Positions 11,386-21,649 of a stretch of 64,000 bases of DNA are shown piece by piece. The stretch lies in the NCBI GenBank assembly GCA_013076295.1, contig RQOL01000733.1, positions 35,699-99,698 of the forward strand. Direction: 5' to 3'. The notes beneath the pieces are model-generated. The model made no database searches. It saw only the letters and a program-made list of their open reading frames with translations, and was not told the origin of the DNA. The position numbers and the translations under genes were made by a program. Position 1 is the first letter of the stretch. Each line of letters starts with the position of its first letter. Source of the DNA: Sanderia malayensis. Its lineage: Eukaryota; Cnidaria; Scyphozoa; Semaeostomeae; Pelagiidae.

Positions 11386-12774
11386 TTGCAAAACCTTTTT
11401 GGTTTAAGAGCGCAGTATCACAATCACCCTATCATTGGTTTTCTAAATATAAATAGCATAAGGTATAAGATTACCGATCTTAGGATAATTATTGAAAAAT
11501 TCTTGCCAGATATTCTTGTTATTCAAGAAACCAAACTTAGTTCTGAATTCAACAATAATGCCTTTTTGATAAATAACTATAAAACCCCAATGCGTCAGGA
11601 TAGGGATGAATTCGGTGGGGGACTAATGCAGTACGTTCGTAAAGGTGTTGTTTGCAATCGTGTACCATCATTTGAAGTCTCAAGTCTCGAACTAATCTGT
11701 TCTGAACTTACGGTGAATAAGAAAAAGTGGATCATCTACAGCATCTATCGACCCCCCGAGCGCAGCAATTTAGATTCATTTTTTTCTGCCTTATCACTAT
11801 CCTTGAACTCGGCCTTAGACAAGTATGACAACGTGATATTAATGGGAGATATTAACATTAATACCTTTGATAAGGCAGATGCTGCATACCAGAAACTTGC
11901 AAGCTTCTGTGATGTATTTGGGCTCTCAAACTTAGTGACTGCCAAAACATGTTTTACAAAAAATAGCAGCTCCTCCATCGATGTCATTCTTACTAACAGA
12001 GAAAAAAGTTTCCAGAAAACCTCAATTTTTGAGACTGGTCTTAGCGACTATCATGGTCTTGTTCTCACCATTCTTAAATCCCATATCCCTCGTTTAAAAC
12101 CAAAAATAATAAAATATCGAAACTATAAAAAATTTGACCCCGCAAAATTCCTTGCCGATGTTCGTAGAACTAATTTTGTAGCCTTGGAGGACCCAGACAA
12201 GTGTTATGATAATCTTACCAATAGCTTTCGAAATCTAGTTGACAAACACGCTCCGTTAAAGACGAAAACTGTGCGAGGAAACAATGCCCCTTTTGTCACT
12301 CGAGAACTAAAAAAAGCTATTTATACCAGAACAAAGTTAAAAAATAAACTAAATAAAAATCCCACAGATCAAAACGAAAGGAATTATAAAAAACAGCGCA
12401 ATAAGTGTGTTTCCTTGCGGAAAAAGGCAATTAAACAACATTTCAAAAAAGCCACTGCAAAAGACTTAATTTCTAATCAAGAGTTTTGGAATTTAGTTAA
12501 ACCTTTTCTTTCTGATAAAGGAGGATTGGTCGGGGACGATATATCCTTGGTACATAACAACCAAATTGTAACAGATGATTATCAGCTGACTGAGATTTTC
12601 AATAATCATTATATAAATATAGTCGAAAAAACTAGTGGTCAGAAACCTCTTAACATCGCTGATACAGTCGAAACTGATGATGATGGACAACTCGTCAGGC
12701 TGATTCTAGATAAGTACAAAAATCATCCTAGTGTTCTTGCAATAAAGGAGGGTAACGATATCGATCCAGTCTAA
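11386..12774 (+). pseudogene. LINE ORF2, endonuclease half, cut by an insertion
   Basis: Exonuclease-endonuclease-phosphatase (APE-type) motifs appear in order: LNINSIRYK near residue 20, VIQETKL near residue 44, YSIYRPPE near 120, MGDININ near 151, the SSIDVILTN motif near 196 and LSDYHGLVL near 219. Residues 270-420 are lysine-rich linker leading to the RT domain. Codons 455-459 (GNDI and onward) run into the foldback element, whose bases add only DPV before a stop. The frame resumes exactly at 14,322 if the element and one copy of its 9-bp target duplication are removed. The endonuclease would nick the target DNA in target-primed reverse transcription. The frame itself is otherwise open. 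Confidence 0.88.
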
Positions 12775-12975
12775 TAGACCACACGAGTCAGAACACGAGT
12801 GAACACGAGTGAACACGAGTGAACACGAGTGAACACGAATGAACACGAGTGAACACGAGCCATTAGGCATGGAACACGAATGAACACGAGCCATCCGGTT
12901 GAGAACACGAGTGAACACGAGCCATTAGATGGGGAACACGAGTGAACACGAGTCATTAGATGGAGAACACGAGTG
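12763..12975 (+). repeat. Left arm of foldback: GAACACGAGT tandem array
   Basis: The array repeats the core GAACACGAGT, with interspersed longer variants containing GAGCCATTAG or GAGCCATCCGG. The inverse array lies at 14,119-14,312. Arrays of this type in the arms can expand and contract by slippage. Confidence 0.92.
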
Positions 12976-13665
12976 ATCGCTTGAAATAAGGGTGTGTAGC
13001 AATAATACTGAACAACCAATGAGAAACTAGAACAACAGCAAACGGCTCTGAACATCTATTAAACGTTAGATATAGGTTGACTATACATATCTAATCTAAC
13101 GTTCAATAAACTTTGAGAATTTTTAATACAACTTAACAACTCTTCAACATAGCATACTCTTAACCTTATTTACTCGAGTGAGCGCCGCAGTGTTCATTTA
13201 ATTTCGAGTAGCTACTTTTGATGGGGCGCTTATTCGGGGGTGGCGCTTGTCATTTTTTAAAGGCCTACTGCAATCAAAAAAAGTGATATGATTTTTTTGC
13301 ATTTTTTGGTAAGCCTATTCGAACTGATCATTAAACCGTTTTCAAAATGAAAATTGATCGAATAGAACTGTTTTTACAAGCCCGCAAAGTCGTCGATTTT
13401 GCCATTTCAACTGCGACAGCCGTGACGTCATAGCCATGACACATTTAAAGTTTTTGTATGGAAATTTTATCCTAAGGCATAAATATTAAGGTGTTTTCAC
13501 AAATTTTAAAATTTTTGTCATAATTTTAGAAAACGGTTTAAGGGGAGTAATTGGGGTCTGAATTGGGGCAGTTTTGGACGTGACGTCAAACTGCGGGAGG
13601 GCGATCAGCCGCGGCGGAGAACGGAAGCAGACAACGGGGATGATCATTATCGATGTTGTATTCAC

Positions 13666-13833
13666 TTGGACTTGCTCCAAGTCTCTCTCTTATATGTCAG
13701 AGTGAATTCTCTGACATATCTCTCTCCTTCCTTCTCCTTTTCTTCTTTCCCTTTTTTTCTTTTTCCCTCCCTTAGGTTTGTTTTGTTTTATCGAGAGATG
13801 ACATATAAGAGAGAGACTTGGAGCAAGTCCATA
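13666..13833. repeat. Inner hairpin within the foldback loop
   Basis: TTGGACTTGCTCCAAGTCTC at about 13,667 is repeated inverted as GAGACTTGGAGCAAGTCC at about 13,815, and the match extends across TCTCTTATATGTCA. The 90-bp centre is a pyrimidine-rich tract. It may be a small nested MITE. Just after it, 13,895-13,967 has direct repeats of GGACTATTTATGCTCAGAG. Confidence 0.75.
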
Positions 13834-14118
13834 TTTCACTTGACTGAGTCGCATATATGTGAGACAACGAAGATATGTTTTGAGAATCTACATGGACTAT
13901 TTATGCTCAGAGTTGAGCATAAAGTTGAGCAGTTCAGAGTTGAGCATGGACTATTTATGCTCAGAGTCCTCCCACCCACCCTCTTTTCTTCATTGCTTTT
14001 TATTTGCATTAACAAGAATGTTCTTTTTTAATATAAGATTACTGAAGCACATTGGACAATGGAAGCTTAGGAAAAATATCGAGGCTCAGTTTAGGTATTC
14101 TTATAGAAATAGTGAGTA

Positions 14119-14312
14119 ATGACTCGTGTTCACTCGTGTTCCCCATCTAATGACTCGTGTTCACTCGTGTTCTCAACCGGATGGCTCGTGTTCATTCGTG
14201 TTCTCAACCAGATGGCTCGTGTTCATTCGTGTTCACTCGTGTTCATTCGTGTTCATTCGTGTTCACTCGTGTTCACTCGTGTTCTGAGTCGTGTGGTCTT
14301 TTAGACTAGACC
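14119..14312 (-). repeat. Right arm of foldback: ACTCGTGTTC tandem array
   Basis: This is the reverse complement of the left arm, with the same unit and the same variants (GATGGCTCGTG, CTAATGACTCG). Unit order differs slightly from the left arm, so the arms have not been perfectly homogenised. Confidence 0.92.
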
Positions 14313-14321
14313 AACGATATC

Positions 14322-15227
14322 TCAGATCCCTTCTCTTTTCATGAGGTGCAGCATCACGAGGTCTGGGCCCTACTTAAATCCTTGGACAAGAAAAAATCAA
14401 CAGGTGAGGATAAAATCCCACCCAAACTGGTACATTTAGCTGCGGATGAGCTTACCGTTCCCTTGACCACGGCAATAAATAACTCTCTAAAATACAATAG
14501 GTTCCCAGAAAAAGGAAAGCGTGCAGCAGTTTGTCCATTAGACAAGGGTGAGTCAAATCGAACTGTCGAGAAAAATTTTCGTCCGGTTAGTGTTTTAAAT
14601 ACATTCTCCAAAATCTATGAAAAAATAATAAAGCAGCAATTGGTTCTCTATCTTGATAAGACTTTATCAGCGTTCATAGGTGCATACAGGAAAGCTTACG
14701 GAACGCAACATGTTTTAATAAGACTACTTGAAGACTGGAAGATGAAACTTGACAATAATTACATTGTAGGTGCTGTCCTAATGGACTTGTCCAAAGCTTT
14801 TGATTGCATCCCACATGATCTGCTGATTGCGAAGTTAAATGCATATGGTTTTGATGAAAATGCTTTGATACTAATATACTCATATCTTAAACGTCGCGAA
14901 CAATCAGTTAGGATAAATAACACTTACAGCTCGTTTCAAACAATCTTGTCTGGTGTCCCTCAAGGCTCAGTGCTAGGCCCTATTCTTTTTAATGTATATA
15001 TTAATGATCTTTTCTTATTCATAAGACAGGCAACGCTATATAACTATGCTGATGATAACACACTTGTTTGTTTCTCTAGGACGTTACCGGATTTGGTGCG
15101 AGTCCTAGAGGAAGAATCGGGTATTGCACTAGATTGGCTAAATGACAACCACATGATTGCAAATCCTTCAAAGTTCCATGCAATGTTAGTTACAAAAAAT
15201 CAGACAAATACTTGTGGGTTAAAATAA
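14322..15227 (+). pseudogene. LINE ORF2, reverse transcriptase part
   Basis: The frame is contiguous with the endonuclease part once the foldback and one AACGATATC are removed; the first codons here read SDPFSFHEVQ. RT motifs are all present: FRPVSVLNTFSKIYEKII (finger), LMDLSKAFDCIPHDLLIAKL (motif A with the first Asp), SGVPQGSVLGPILFNVYIND (motif B) and YADDNTLVCF (motif C, catalytic YADD at about 15,045-15,056). ALDWLNDNHMIANPSKFHAM follows, as in CR1/L2/Jockey-group enzymes. The frame stops at 15,227, after which the reading continues shifted. The element's polymerase was therefore probably disabled twice: by the insertion and by this frameshift. Confidence 0.9.
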
Positions 15228-15893
15228 ACATCCAAGAAAAGACTATTGAAACTGAAGATTCAGTGAAGCTTCTTGGGATAGAACTCGATTATAAATTAAA
15301 CTTTGAGCCACACATTTCAAAACTGTGTAAAAAAGCGCAACTCAACTCAATGTTCTAAAGAGGCTTCGAGCTTATATTGGTTTCAAAGAAAGAAATGTCC
15401 TTGTTCATAGTTTTATATATTCAAATTTTAATTATGTCCGTTAGTCTGGCATTTTTGCTCTGCAAATTCCATGCAGAAAATTGAAAAGATACAGGAACGC
15501 GCACTTAGGTTTCTCTACCATGATTACTCAAGCTCATATAATGAACTTCTCTCAAAATCGCAACGGTGTACCATGCATGTTTCAAGACTCAGGACTCTTT
15601 CCTTAGAAATTTTTAAGACTTTGAATGACCTGAATCCTCCTTTCATGAAAAATATTTTTCAGATCAGAACCTCTAACTATTCAATGCGGAATCCAAATAA
15701 TCTTGTTCATTATAGACCGAACCAAGTCACGTTTGGCTCAAATAGCCTAAAATTCTTAGGACCACAAGTTTGGAACTGTTTGCCAAACGAGCTCAAATCT
15801 GCAGAAAATCTTAATACTTTCAAAACCCTAATAACACAATGGAGTGGCCCAACATGCAATTGCAATGCCTGTCGTTTTATTGTAAATGAATAA
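15228..15893 (+). pseudogene. LINE ORF2 C-terminal domain, frameshifted
   Basis: After the stop, another frame reads VKLLGIELDYKLNFEPHISK (15,265-15,330), the usual post-RT segment of this clade. A second break near 15,357 separates it from the open frame 15,471-15,893. That last piece has ERALRFLYHDYSSSYNELL, LSLEIFKTLNDLNPPFM, VTFGSNSLKFLGPQVWNCLP and the cysteine-rich end GPTCNCNACRF. The W-G-P-C-C-AC ending is typical of cnidarian CR1/L2 LINEs. Confidence 0.85.
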
Positions 15894-16050
15894 TTAAAAT
15901 TTTTTAGTACTTTGTTTTAATTAATTAATGTATGTAACATCGATTTAGATTAGTTTACATGTATATACATCTGCAATGTATATAGTAGACTAGAAATTGT
16001 AAATTCGATGGAAAATAAAGTTACAACAACAACAATATATATGTTTTTAG

Positions 16051-17385
16051 TCCATAGAGTACGATACAACAAAGATTCTGAAGTACCATGTCGGAGAGCA
16101 AGAATTAAAGAAGTATATGGAGGGGGCGGAGATGCCATCGAAGGTCAAAAACTCATCTGCAGGGAACACCTCATTTTTCTGCACAAAGAAAAAAAAAGGA
16201 ATCGTAGCCAGAAAAATGAATTGTAAGAAGTACATGCACAGATAAATTTTGTTTCATGCCATTTGCAGTACAGTATTCGCTTCAGTTTTTGTTATTGTGC
16301 GATACTAGCCATCTATAAAATCACTCTTTTGTTCTGAAGTCCTTCAACCACATTTACATTCGTTTTTAGTTATCCAAGCTCTGGTAAATCTTGATAATCG
16401 TATGTTTCTACAACCATAATGTATCGATTTGTTGTTTTTAGCATTCGCTTTTCCACACGAAGCCACGCCAGGGTGGCAGCAATGTGAAGTGCCTCGAGCA
16501 TATCAACAACAAGTTAGTTATTCCGAAGGAAAAAAGAGTTAAGAAGAAAAGTGTGGGGAAGAGCAAAGAAGGGGTGCACCCAGAAGGGCAGGCCGATATA
16601 TTTGCGGAAAATGGTATCATATTGTATTACTTTTGACTTGAGATAAAAACACCATTGTCATCTTAAATTCTACCACCAACTTATGCGTGTTTTTCTTTTT
16701 TGTAGTTGAGCAATTACAACACATGAACTGTGGGAACCCCAAAGTCCAAAGCTTCATGAAACCACCTTCGTGGAGAAAAGAGCTTACATTGAGACGAAGG
16801 ACACGAAGGCCCCCACAATTGTGGATATATTACAAAAATTTCATGTATTGACGAAGCAGGCAGAAGTGAGTTTACTATTTTCAATTTCCAGCATAAATAC
16901 ATCAATGCTTGACTATAGAACGTTGGTACGATTGCGGAAGCCGCAAATGTTCAGCACGGTAATAGTCTTGTATTGTATACAGTTCATCATATCTAGCTAC
17001 ATAGTATCTTTGGGAATTAGTATCTTTACCTCTGATCCTTTTCCTATTGAGGTAAATATTATGCCTTTTTTTAGATTACGATCTAGCCAGCCTCAGTGCT
17101 GCACTGCTACCGAAGAGGAGCAGGAAACACCTCGTGGAGACTGTGGACTCAATTGAGGCAAAAGCTGCGAAGAATCCAGCTTTGACAATTGTAAAAGACA
17201 TCCGGTCCGGCCAATATTTTGTAATAATTATGGATAATGTTTACGCCATGCCGGACCTGATGTCCTCATTTTCATTTTTAATTAAAGCGGCATTCGTTTT
17301 CAATAGCCGATACAGCGACGGACAGTTCCCCTTGTGTGGAATATTGGAGCGGGTATGGCTGAAGTTAGCCTTAACCCCGCTCCCA
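16051..17385 (+). pseudogene. Multi-exon gene, copy U1 (3' part, decayed)
   Basis: Compared with U3, exons can be placed at 16,051-16,222, 16,442-16,613, 16,706-16,865 and 17,075 to about 17,385, each bounded by AG and GT like their counterparts. The 5' neighbour exon end (ACCAGTCG then GTATGT) is at 9,091-9,098, on the other side of the LINE, which inserted into the intron between them. Lesions specific to this copy are a one-base loss near 16,147 in the CREH-containing exon, loss of nearly all of the exon encoding the KFPDMAD segment, a frameshift near 16,760, and loss of most of the exon encoding the GASD segment. The last exon is open (SGQYFVIIMDNVYAMPDL...) and then runs without a break into THAP sequence. 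This is a pseudogene. Confidence 0.75.
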
Positions 17386-19216
17386 GCAACAATGAAACCA
17401 AACAATATAACAATTTCCAGCTTCCCAAGTTCTAATAAACTCCGCAAAAAATGGGGACACAATATCAGGAGAAAATATATCAGTAATAGAAAATGTTCCA
17501 ATGAACTCAAGGCTATGCTCGAGACATTTTAAAGAGAAAAACTGTCTAATACGTGCACCAGACTAACCAAAAAATATTAAGGCTAATGCAATACCAACTA
17601 AATTTAACGAATATCCAATATATTTACAACCAAATATTCCCAAAAGAAAGCGATCTCTAGAAGATTGCCTATATCAAAACACTGAAGTAGACCAAAAGGA
17701 AAGAGCTGCAAAAAGAAAGAAGCTGGTAGAAACTCACAACTCATGTCATAGTAATCCTGTAAAGTTTTTGTAGGGAAAGTCAAATCACTGATGGGAAAAG
17801 TAAAATCTTTACAACAGCAAGTACGGCGAAAAAATAAAAAATAAAGAATATCTCTGGTCTTTTAAGCAGACTACAACAAGAAAAACCTAACCAATGAGGC
17901 CAGCAGTGTTTTAGAGAAAGGGTTTTCAGGCATCTCACTTGATTTAATTAAAAATATACACAGAAATCGCCACCAAAACTCCAAGGGTCAGCGACATTCT
18001 GAAATAACAAAGCAGTTTGCCGTAAGTCTCTACTACCACTTTCAAAAAGCCTATAATTTTGCTCCAAAGATTCTATTCCTGCCACACCAATCATCATATT
18101 GGAGCCGCCCTCGTCAGTAGATTGCAAACCTGGCTTCTTATTAAATGTAATAGATGAGTTGAAAGGCAAACTTGTGAAAGGGGAAATTAGCTGAGAAGTT
18201 TCCATTGTCATTGATGGAATGAGCATTAGGAAACAAACCGTCTGGGATACTAAGGAGTAAAGATTCATGGGTTTGTATCTCATTGCTATTTAAATTGCTA
18301 TTAAGATTTTAGATGAATGACATTGTTTTAAAAAGCCATTACTAATAAACTTTTACTCTTGGGTCTTATAGATTATGGAAATATTGCTGTCGTCGAGAGT
18401 GGTGAGAAGTTGGCATCAGAAGCCCTAGTTTTCATGGTTGTTGGAGCCACAGGCTTGCCTTGGAAATAAATAATTGCCTACTTTCTGTGCATCAAAGTTA
18501 ACAGTGGTGTTCTAGCTCAACCAACCAGAACAACGTTAAATTTCTGGGCAGATGCTGGATTTGCTTTCCTCACTATCGTATGGGATTCAAAATTTGTAAA
18601 CCAAGAATCAGCTATATGTGTTAGTTCTCAATTTGGTGCTTCCTACGAGTCTCTTTCAACTGGATTTCCACATCCAACACATGGATACCTGGTGCACATA
18701 ATATTTTATATCTGCTACATTTTGAAATTACTTCGAAACACATTGTAAGTATTCTACTCAATGATTTTCAAGCTAGAAATACCATCTAGATCTGATTGGA
18801 TTGTAAGTTGACCTGGTATATTCTTTGAATAGCAGGGCTGATTGGAAAGAACTCAAAATCATGTACAAAAACAAACTAAAGAAGAGTTAAATTCACTTCA
18901 AGAGAAAGAAGGCTTTACTCTTGCCAACAAGCTCAGCTCAACACACATCCAGTGGCAAATGCATAAAATGAATGTTAGATTGGCAGCTCAGACACTCAGC
19001 TCCTTAATTTCAAACGCATTAGATTTTCTAAGTCAAGATCTCAAGGTAGACGAATTTAATGGTTCTGACAGAGCATTTGATATTTTTAATTCATACACCC
19101 CAAGAGTCAACGGGTATAAAACACTTTTTCACCAATCAACCCTTGGCACGCAGGAAAATGCATTAATAAGCACAGGAAATCTTGCAGCAAGACAACTGTC
19201 GGCAGTGGCATCATAG
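17386..19216 (+). pseudogene. P-element/THAP9-like transposase, decayed
   Basis: The piece starts in the second half of a THAP zinc finger (FPSSNKLRKKWGHNIRR, then LCSRHFKEKNCLI and the conserved PT-F box near 17,600). A basic linker (PKRKRSLEDCLYQN) follows, then the RNase-H-like transposase core in pieces: SVLEKGFSGISLDLIKNI near 17,905, YYHFQKAYNF near 18,030, SEALVFMVVGATGLPWK near 18,420 and ILKLLRNTL at 18,720-18,745. A GTAAGT..AG intron (about 18,745-18,836) is spliced to ADWKELKIMY. The last part reads EGFTLANKLSSTHIQWQMHK, VRLAAQTLSS and DRAFDIFNSYTPRVNGYK, which is the P-element/THAP9 C-terminal domain. The first half of the THAP (the C2 pair) is missing, and there are many frameshifts. 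THAP9 and P transposases use GTP and cut DNA at element ends. Confidence 0.78.
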
Positions 19217-19943
19217 ATTGGGTGCAAGGTCGTAATCTACTGAAGCGGGAAATGCGAAAGAGAAGTCCTGTGCAAACCAGTCTGCCCTCAAAGTAATTTC
19301 CTGACATAGAGGTTCTCGCAAGGTCATTTAGAAATCCTTTTCTCCTGTATAAGAGGCTGAAATGGATGGAATAACAGCCAAAATACCATGCAATTTCATG
19401 CAGACAATGTGAGAAAAAAATTGACCCTGCAAATTTTTTACGTACTATGCTTCACGAATAAAACCCTAACAAGAATTTTAAAAACCTTTCGATGAGAGAA
19501 AAATATAACCAGGTGATAGCTTTATTTCTTTTTCAATCCGAGATACTTTCAAATGTACTTCGGTTTGTCTGAAGCCCCTAGACCCAGCAAAACAATCGGA
19601 CATTGCAGGGCATATTTTGACATTGTAACAACTGGGCCATTGGCCCAATAAGGTCCGGATAAAAATCGTGCTATAGACGAGGATGCCAAGCCAGATTTGC
19701 AAAAAAATTGTCACTTGACGTCAAAATAGTAGTTTTCTGTACTGAAATCAGATTTTTATCTGATAGACTTTCTTTCTTACAAAAAATTTAACCAAAAAAC
19801 AGCCTTTCGGCCAAGGCTCGCGGCTATTAAGAAAAAAGGTTAAGCCGAAGTACACAAATCTCTGTCGTTGACAAGAGAGGCGAGCAATGAACAAAAAAAG
19901 GCGCGCAAAACACATTTTGATTTTGTAGCGATATTTTTTCAAA
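19217..19943. other. Linker between two transposase pseudogenes
   Basis: No coding sequence is recognised. The part from 19,440 is conserved in the second copy at 43,358-43,846, including TGGGCCATTGGCCCA near 19,635, a 15-bp palindrome-like motif. Copy B lacks 18,990-19,439. Confidence 0.55.
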
Positions 19944-20750
19944 ATGGTTCAGTTTTGTTCTGTTCTTGGTTGCACGAAAAATGGGTTAAGGATGAGGTCA
20001 AATTTCATCGAATTCCCAAAGACCCTGGACGAAAGGAAAGATGGATTTCTGTTGCCAAAATAAATCCAGATAGCAATATTGACCATGCTTGGGTTTGCAG
20101 GATTCACTTTGTCTCAGGTAGGCCATAATATATTTGTATTTATTCACCATTTTTTCCCTACAGGTTGCTCTGATTGAGATGTGAGATTATAATTATTTGT
20201 TTTACACGTTTATAACTAAATACATATGTTTCCCTAAGGTCTAGGTCAGAAAAGGGAGAACATAGTGAGAACTTAAAGGAAGACAACATATTTGGCATTA
20301 TTATCTTTTCAGCAATGTACTCTGGAACATGACAATAATAAGCTCCTTATGAAAATTCCTGGTTTTGTCGAGCCTTACATGCATTCCCATCAAAACAGAA
20401 AGCTCTCTAATTTTCAAGAACTTCTTGTACTAATGCGGTTACGTCTTGATTTATCAGAGCAATACTTGGCTTATCGTTCTGGAATTCACCAAAGTAGTGT
20501 TTGCAGAATTTCCCACAAGTGGATTGTTGTTTTGTCAAAATGTCTATTACTTTGCCTGAAAGGGAAGTTCGCAAGACATGCCACAGCATTCAGAGAGCAT
20601 TTTCAAAGTGTGCTGCGATCATTGATTTGCACGATAGCAAGAAATGCCTATATATTTCCTGCGTCCACTTCTTTAACAAATCTCGTAAACATTATAATTG
20701 GACCAGTCAAAGGTTTATTGGCTTTCCTCCGATGTTATAATGCTAAACAG
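19944..20750 (+). pseudogene. THAP-domain DDE transposase (ISL2EU-like), decayed
   Basis: It starts at an ATG with the THAP C2 pair (MVQFCSVLGCTKN). After a one-base shift, the frame gives VKFHRIPKDPGRKERWISVA and VCRIHFVSG, i.e. the rest of a C2CH THAP finger. GTAGG then looks like a splice donor. Downstream, 20,410-20,520 reads FQELLVLMRLRLDLSEQYLA and GIHQSSVCRISHKW, the helix-turn-helix that precedes DDE_Tnp_4 in THAP-containing ISL2EU-type transposases. Shifted pieces LPEREVRKTCHSIQ, AAIIDLHDSKKCLY and TSQRFIGFPP represent the start of the catalytic domain (first Asp in AIID). The remaining catalytic domain is not seen. A shorter version is at 43,847-44,040. Confidence 0.72.
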
Positions 20751-21645
20751 GTCGCACAAAAAGGTTGAATATTATCGCAATTCGTCGTCCAATAAATTGT
20801 CCTTAGCTTTGTAGAGTACTTGTGATCGCGATATTCCACGTGCGAATCCATGTGGAAAGATAATTGGACTGCTTCGAAATAAACTTACAATGTTATAGGC
20901 TTGGTATATGACAGATTTTCTTGGTATCTTGATATAGAAAAAGAGAACTTTGAGGAACAAGAAAAAATCGATTCGTTGAAAGTGCCGAAGTCGCCTCGTC
21001 AAAGGTCACTCGTTAGAAGAATCTGTGTCCTTTTTTTGTATTCGTTCAAATATTGACTAAAATCTAACCCAGGTTAGCGAAAACCTGGGGCGAACCCGGG
21101 AAAGTTTGCGTAGTGTGGACAGGGCTTATGAGAGCCGGGCTAGCACGGTTAGGTGAGATCTCGCCTTTGGACACCCAAGATCTCACCTAACCGGACTGGC
21201 CTCATTGTGGCGTGCACGCGAAGCCATCATTCATTCCCATCATTCAATCCACCCCATTTCATATTTCGCTGAGTTGAGGAGATGGCGTCCAAGCAAAACA
21301 CAAATAGTAGTGGAAATATAAAAAAAAACCGTTTCGGTGGTCACCAGAGATCGAGCAAATAATAACGGCCTATATTTCCAAACGATAATTGCCAGTGCAA
21401 CTGCAGCATTAAACCAATAATTGCTCCAAATTGTACGAGAATAAGAGAAATCAATTTACGAATTTGTTGTGTTCTTTTGGGCGCCATGTTGAATCTGACA
21501 TGAACAAAAAACAAAGCACCAAGGTAATTTTCCCGCCATATCTGACCTCATTGGTCACATAACAATTTACGTGCCAAAATTTCTCGGGCTGGAAACGGGC
21601 CAGCTCTGCTCATGTAAAGCCGGGCTGAAAATCATCTCACCAAAC
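20751..21645. other. Possible decayed Harbinger-type remnant
   Basis: No intact gene. At 21,281-21,390 an ATG begins MASKQNTNSSGNI, and after a shift reads RFRWSPEIEQIITAYISK, which resembles the start of a Myb/SANT-like second protein of Harbinger elements. The sequences AGCCGGGCTAGC near 21,135 and AAGCCGGGCTGAAA near 21,617 could be degenerate termini. Evidence is weak. Confidence 0.35.
21147..21192. repeat. 46-bp hairpin
   Basis: GGTTAGGTGAGATCT and AGATCTCACCTAACC are exact inverted copies, separated by a 16-base loop. It may be a terminal or subterminal palindrome of a DNA element; no poly-T or other transcription signal accompanies it. Confidence 0.75.
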
Positions 21646-21649
21646 TCAT

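Larger units (their letters stand above)
12763..14312. mobile_element. 1,550-bp foldback element with 9-bp target duplication (MULE-like)
   Basis: The element sits inside the LINE RT gene and is flanked by AACGATATC at 12,754-12,762 and 14,313-14,321. Its ends are inverted repeats (AGTCTAATAGACCACACGAG on the left, a near match on the reverse strand on the right) that continue into arrays of the 10-11-bp unit GAACACGAGT. The arms are about 200 bp, and the unlike interior of about 1.1 kb has no convincing ORF. A 9-bp duplication with long, internally repetitive termini is what Mutator-like non-autonomous or foldback elements show. hAT (8 bp), Harbinger (3 bp) and piggyBac (TTAA) do not fit. 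The superfamily assignment is inference; the insertion itself is directly demonstrated by the restored LINE frame. Confidence 0.92.
9175..16034 (+). mobile_element. CR1/L2-type LINE, near full length, interrupted by a foldback element
   Basis: Both borders can be set from paralogues. The U2 and U3 gene copies read continuously through GTAATAACATATATATG, while here the sequence breaks after ...GTAATAGCATATA and resumes with TATATATG at about 16,035. The LINE has a short 5' leader, ORF1 with an esterase-like domain, ORF2 with apurinic-type endonuclease and reverse transcriptase, and a short 3' end finishing AATAAAGTTACAACAACAA. A microsatellite-like 3' end instead of poly(A) is usual for CR1 and L2. 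Without its 1,550-bp insertion it is about 5.3 kb. Any target duplication is short (about 4 bp, TATA) and ambiguous. Confidence 0.9.

Noticed and set aside
12784..12975. Regular short repeats resembling a CRISPR array
   Set aside because: Units are 10-11 bp in direct tandem without unique spacers, and the same array occurs inverted at the other end of a transposon.
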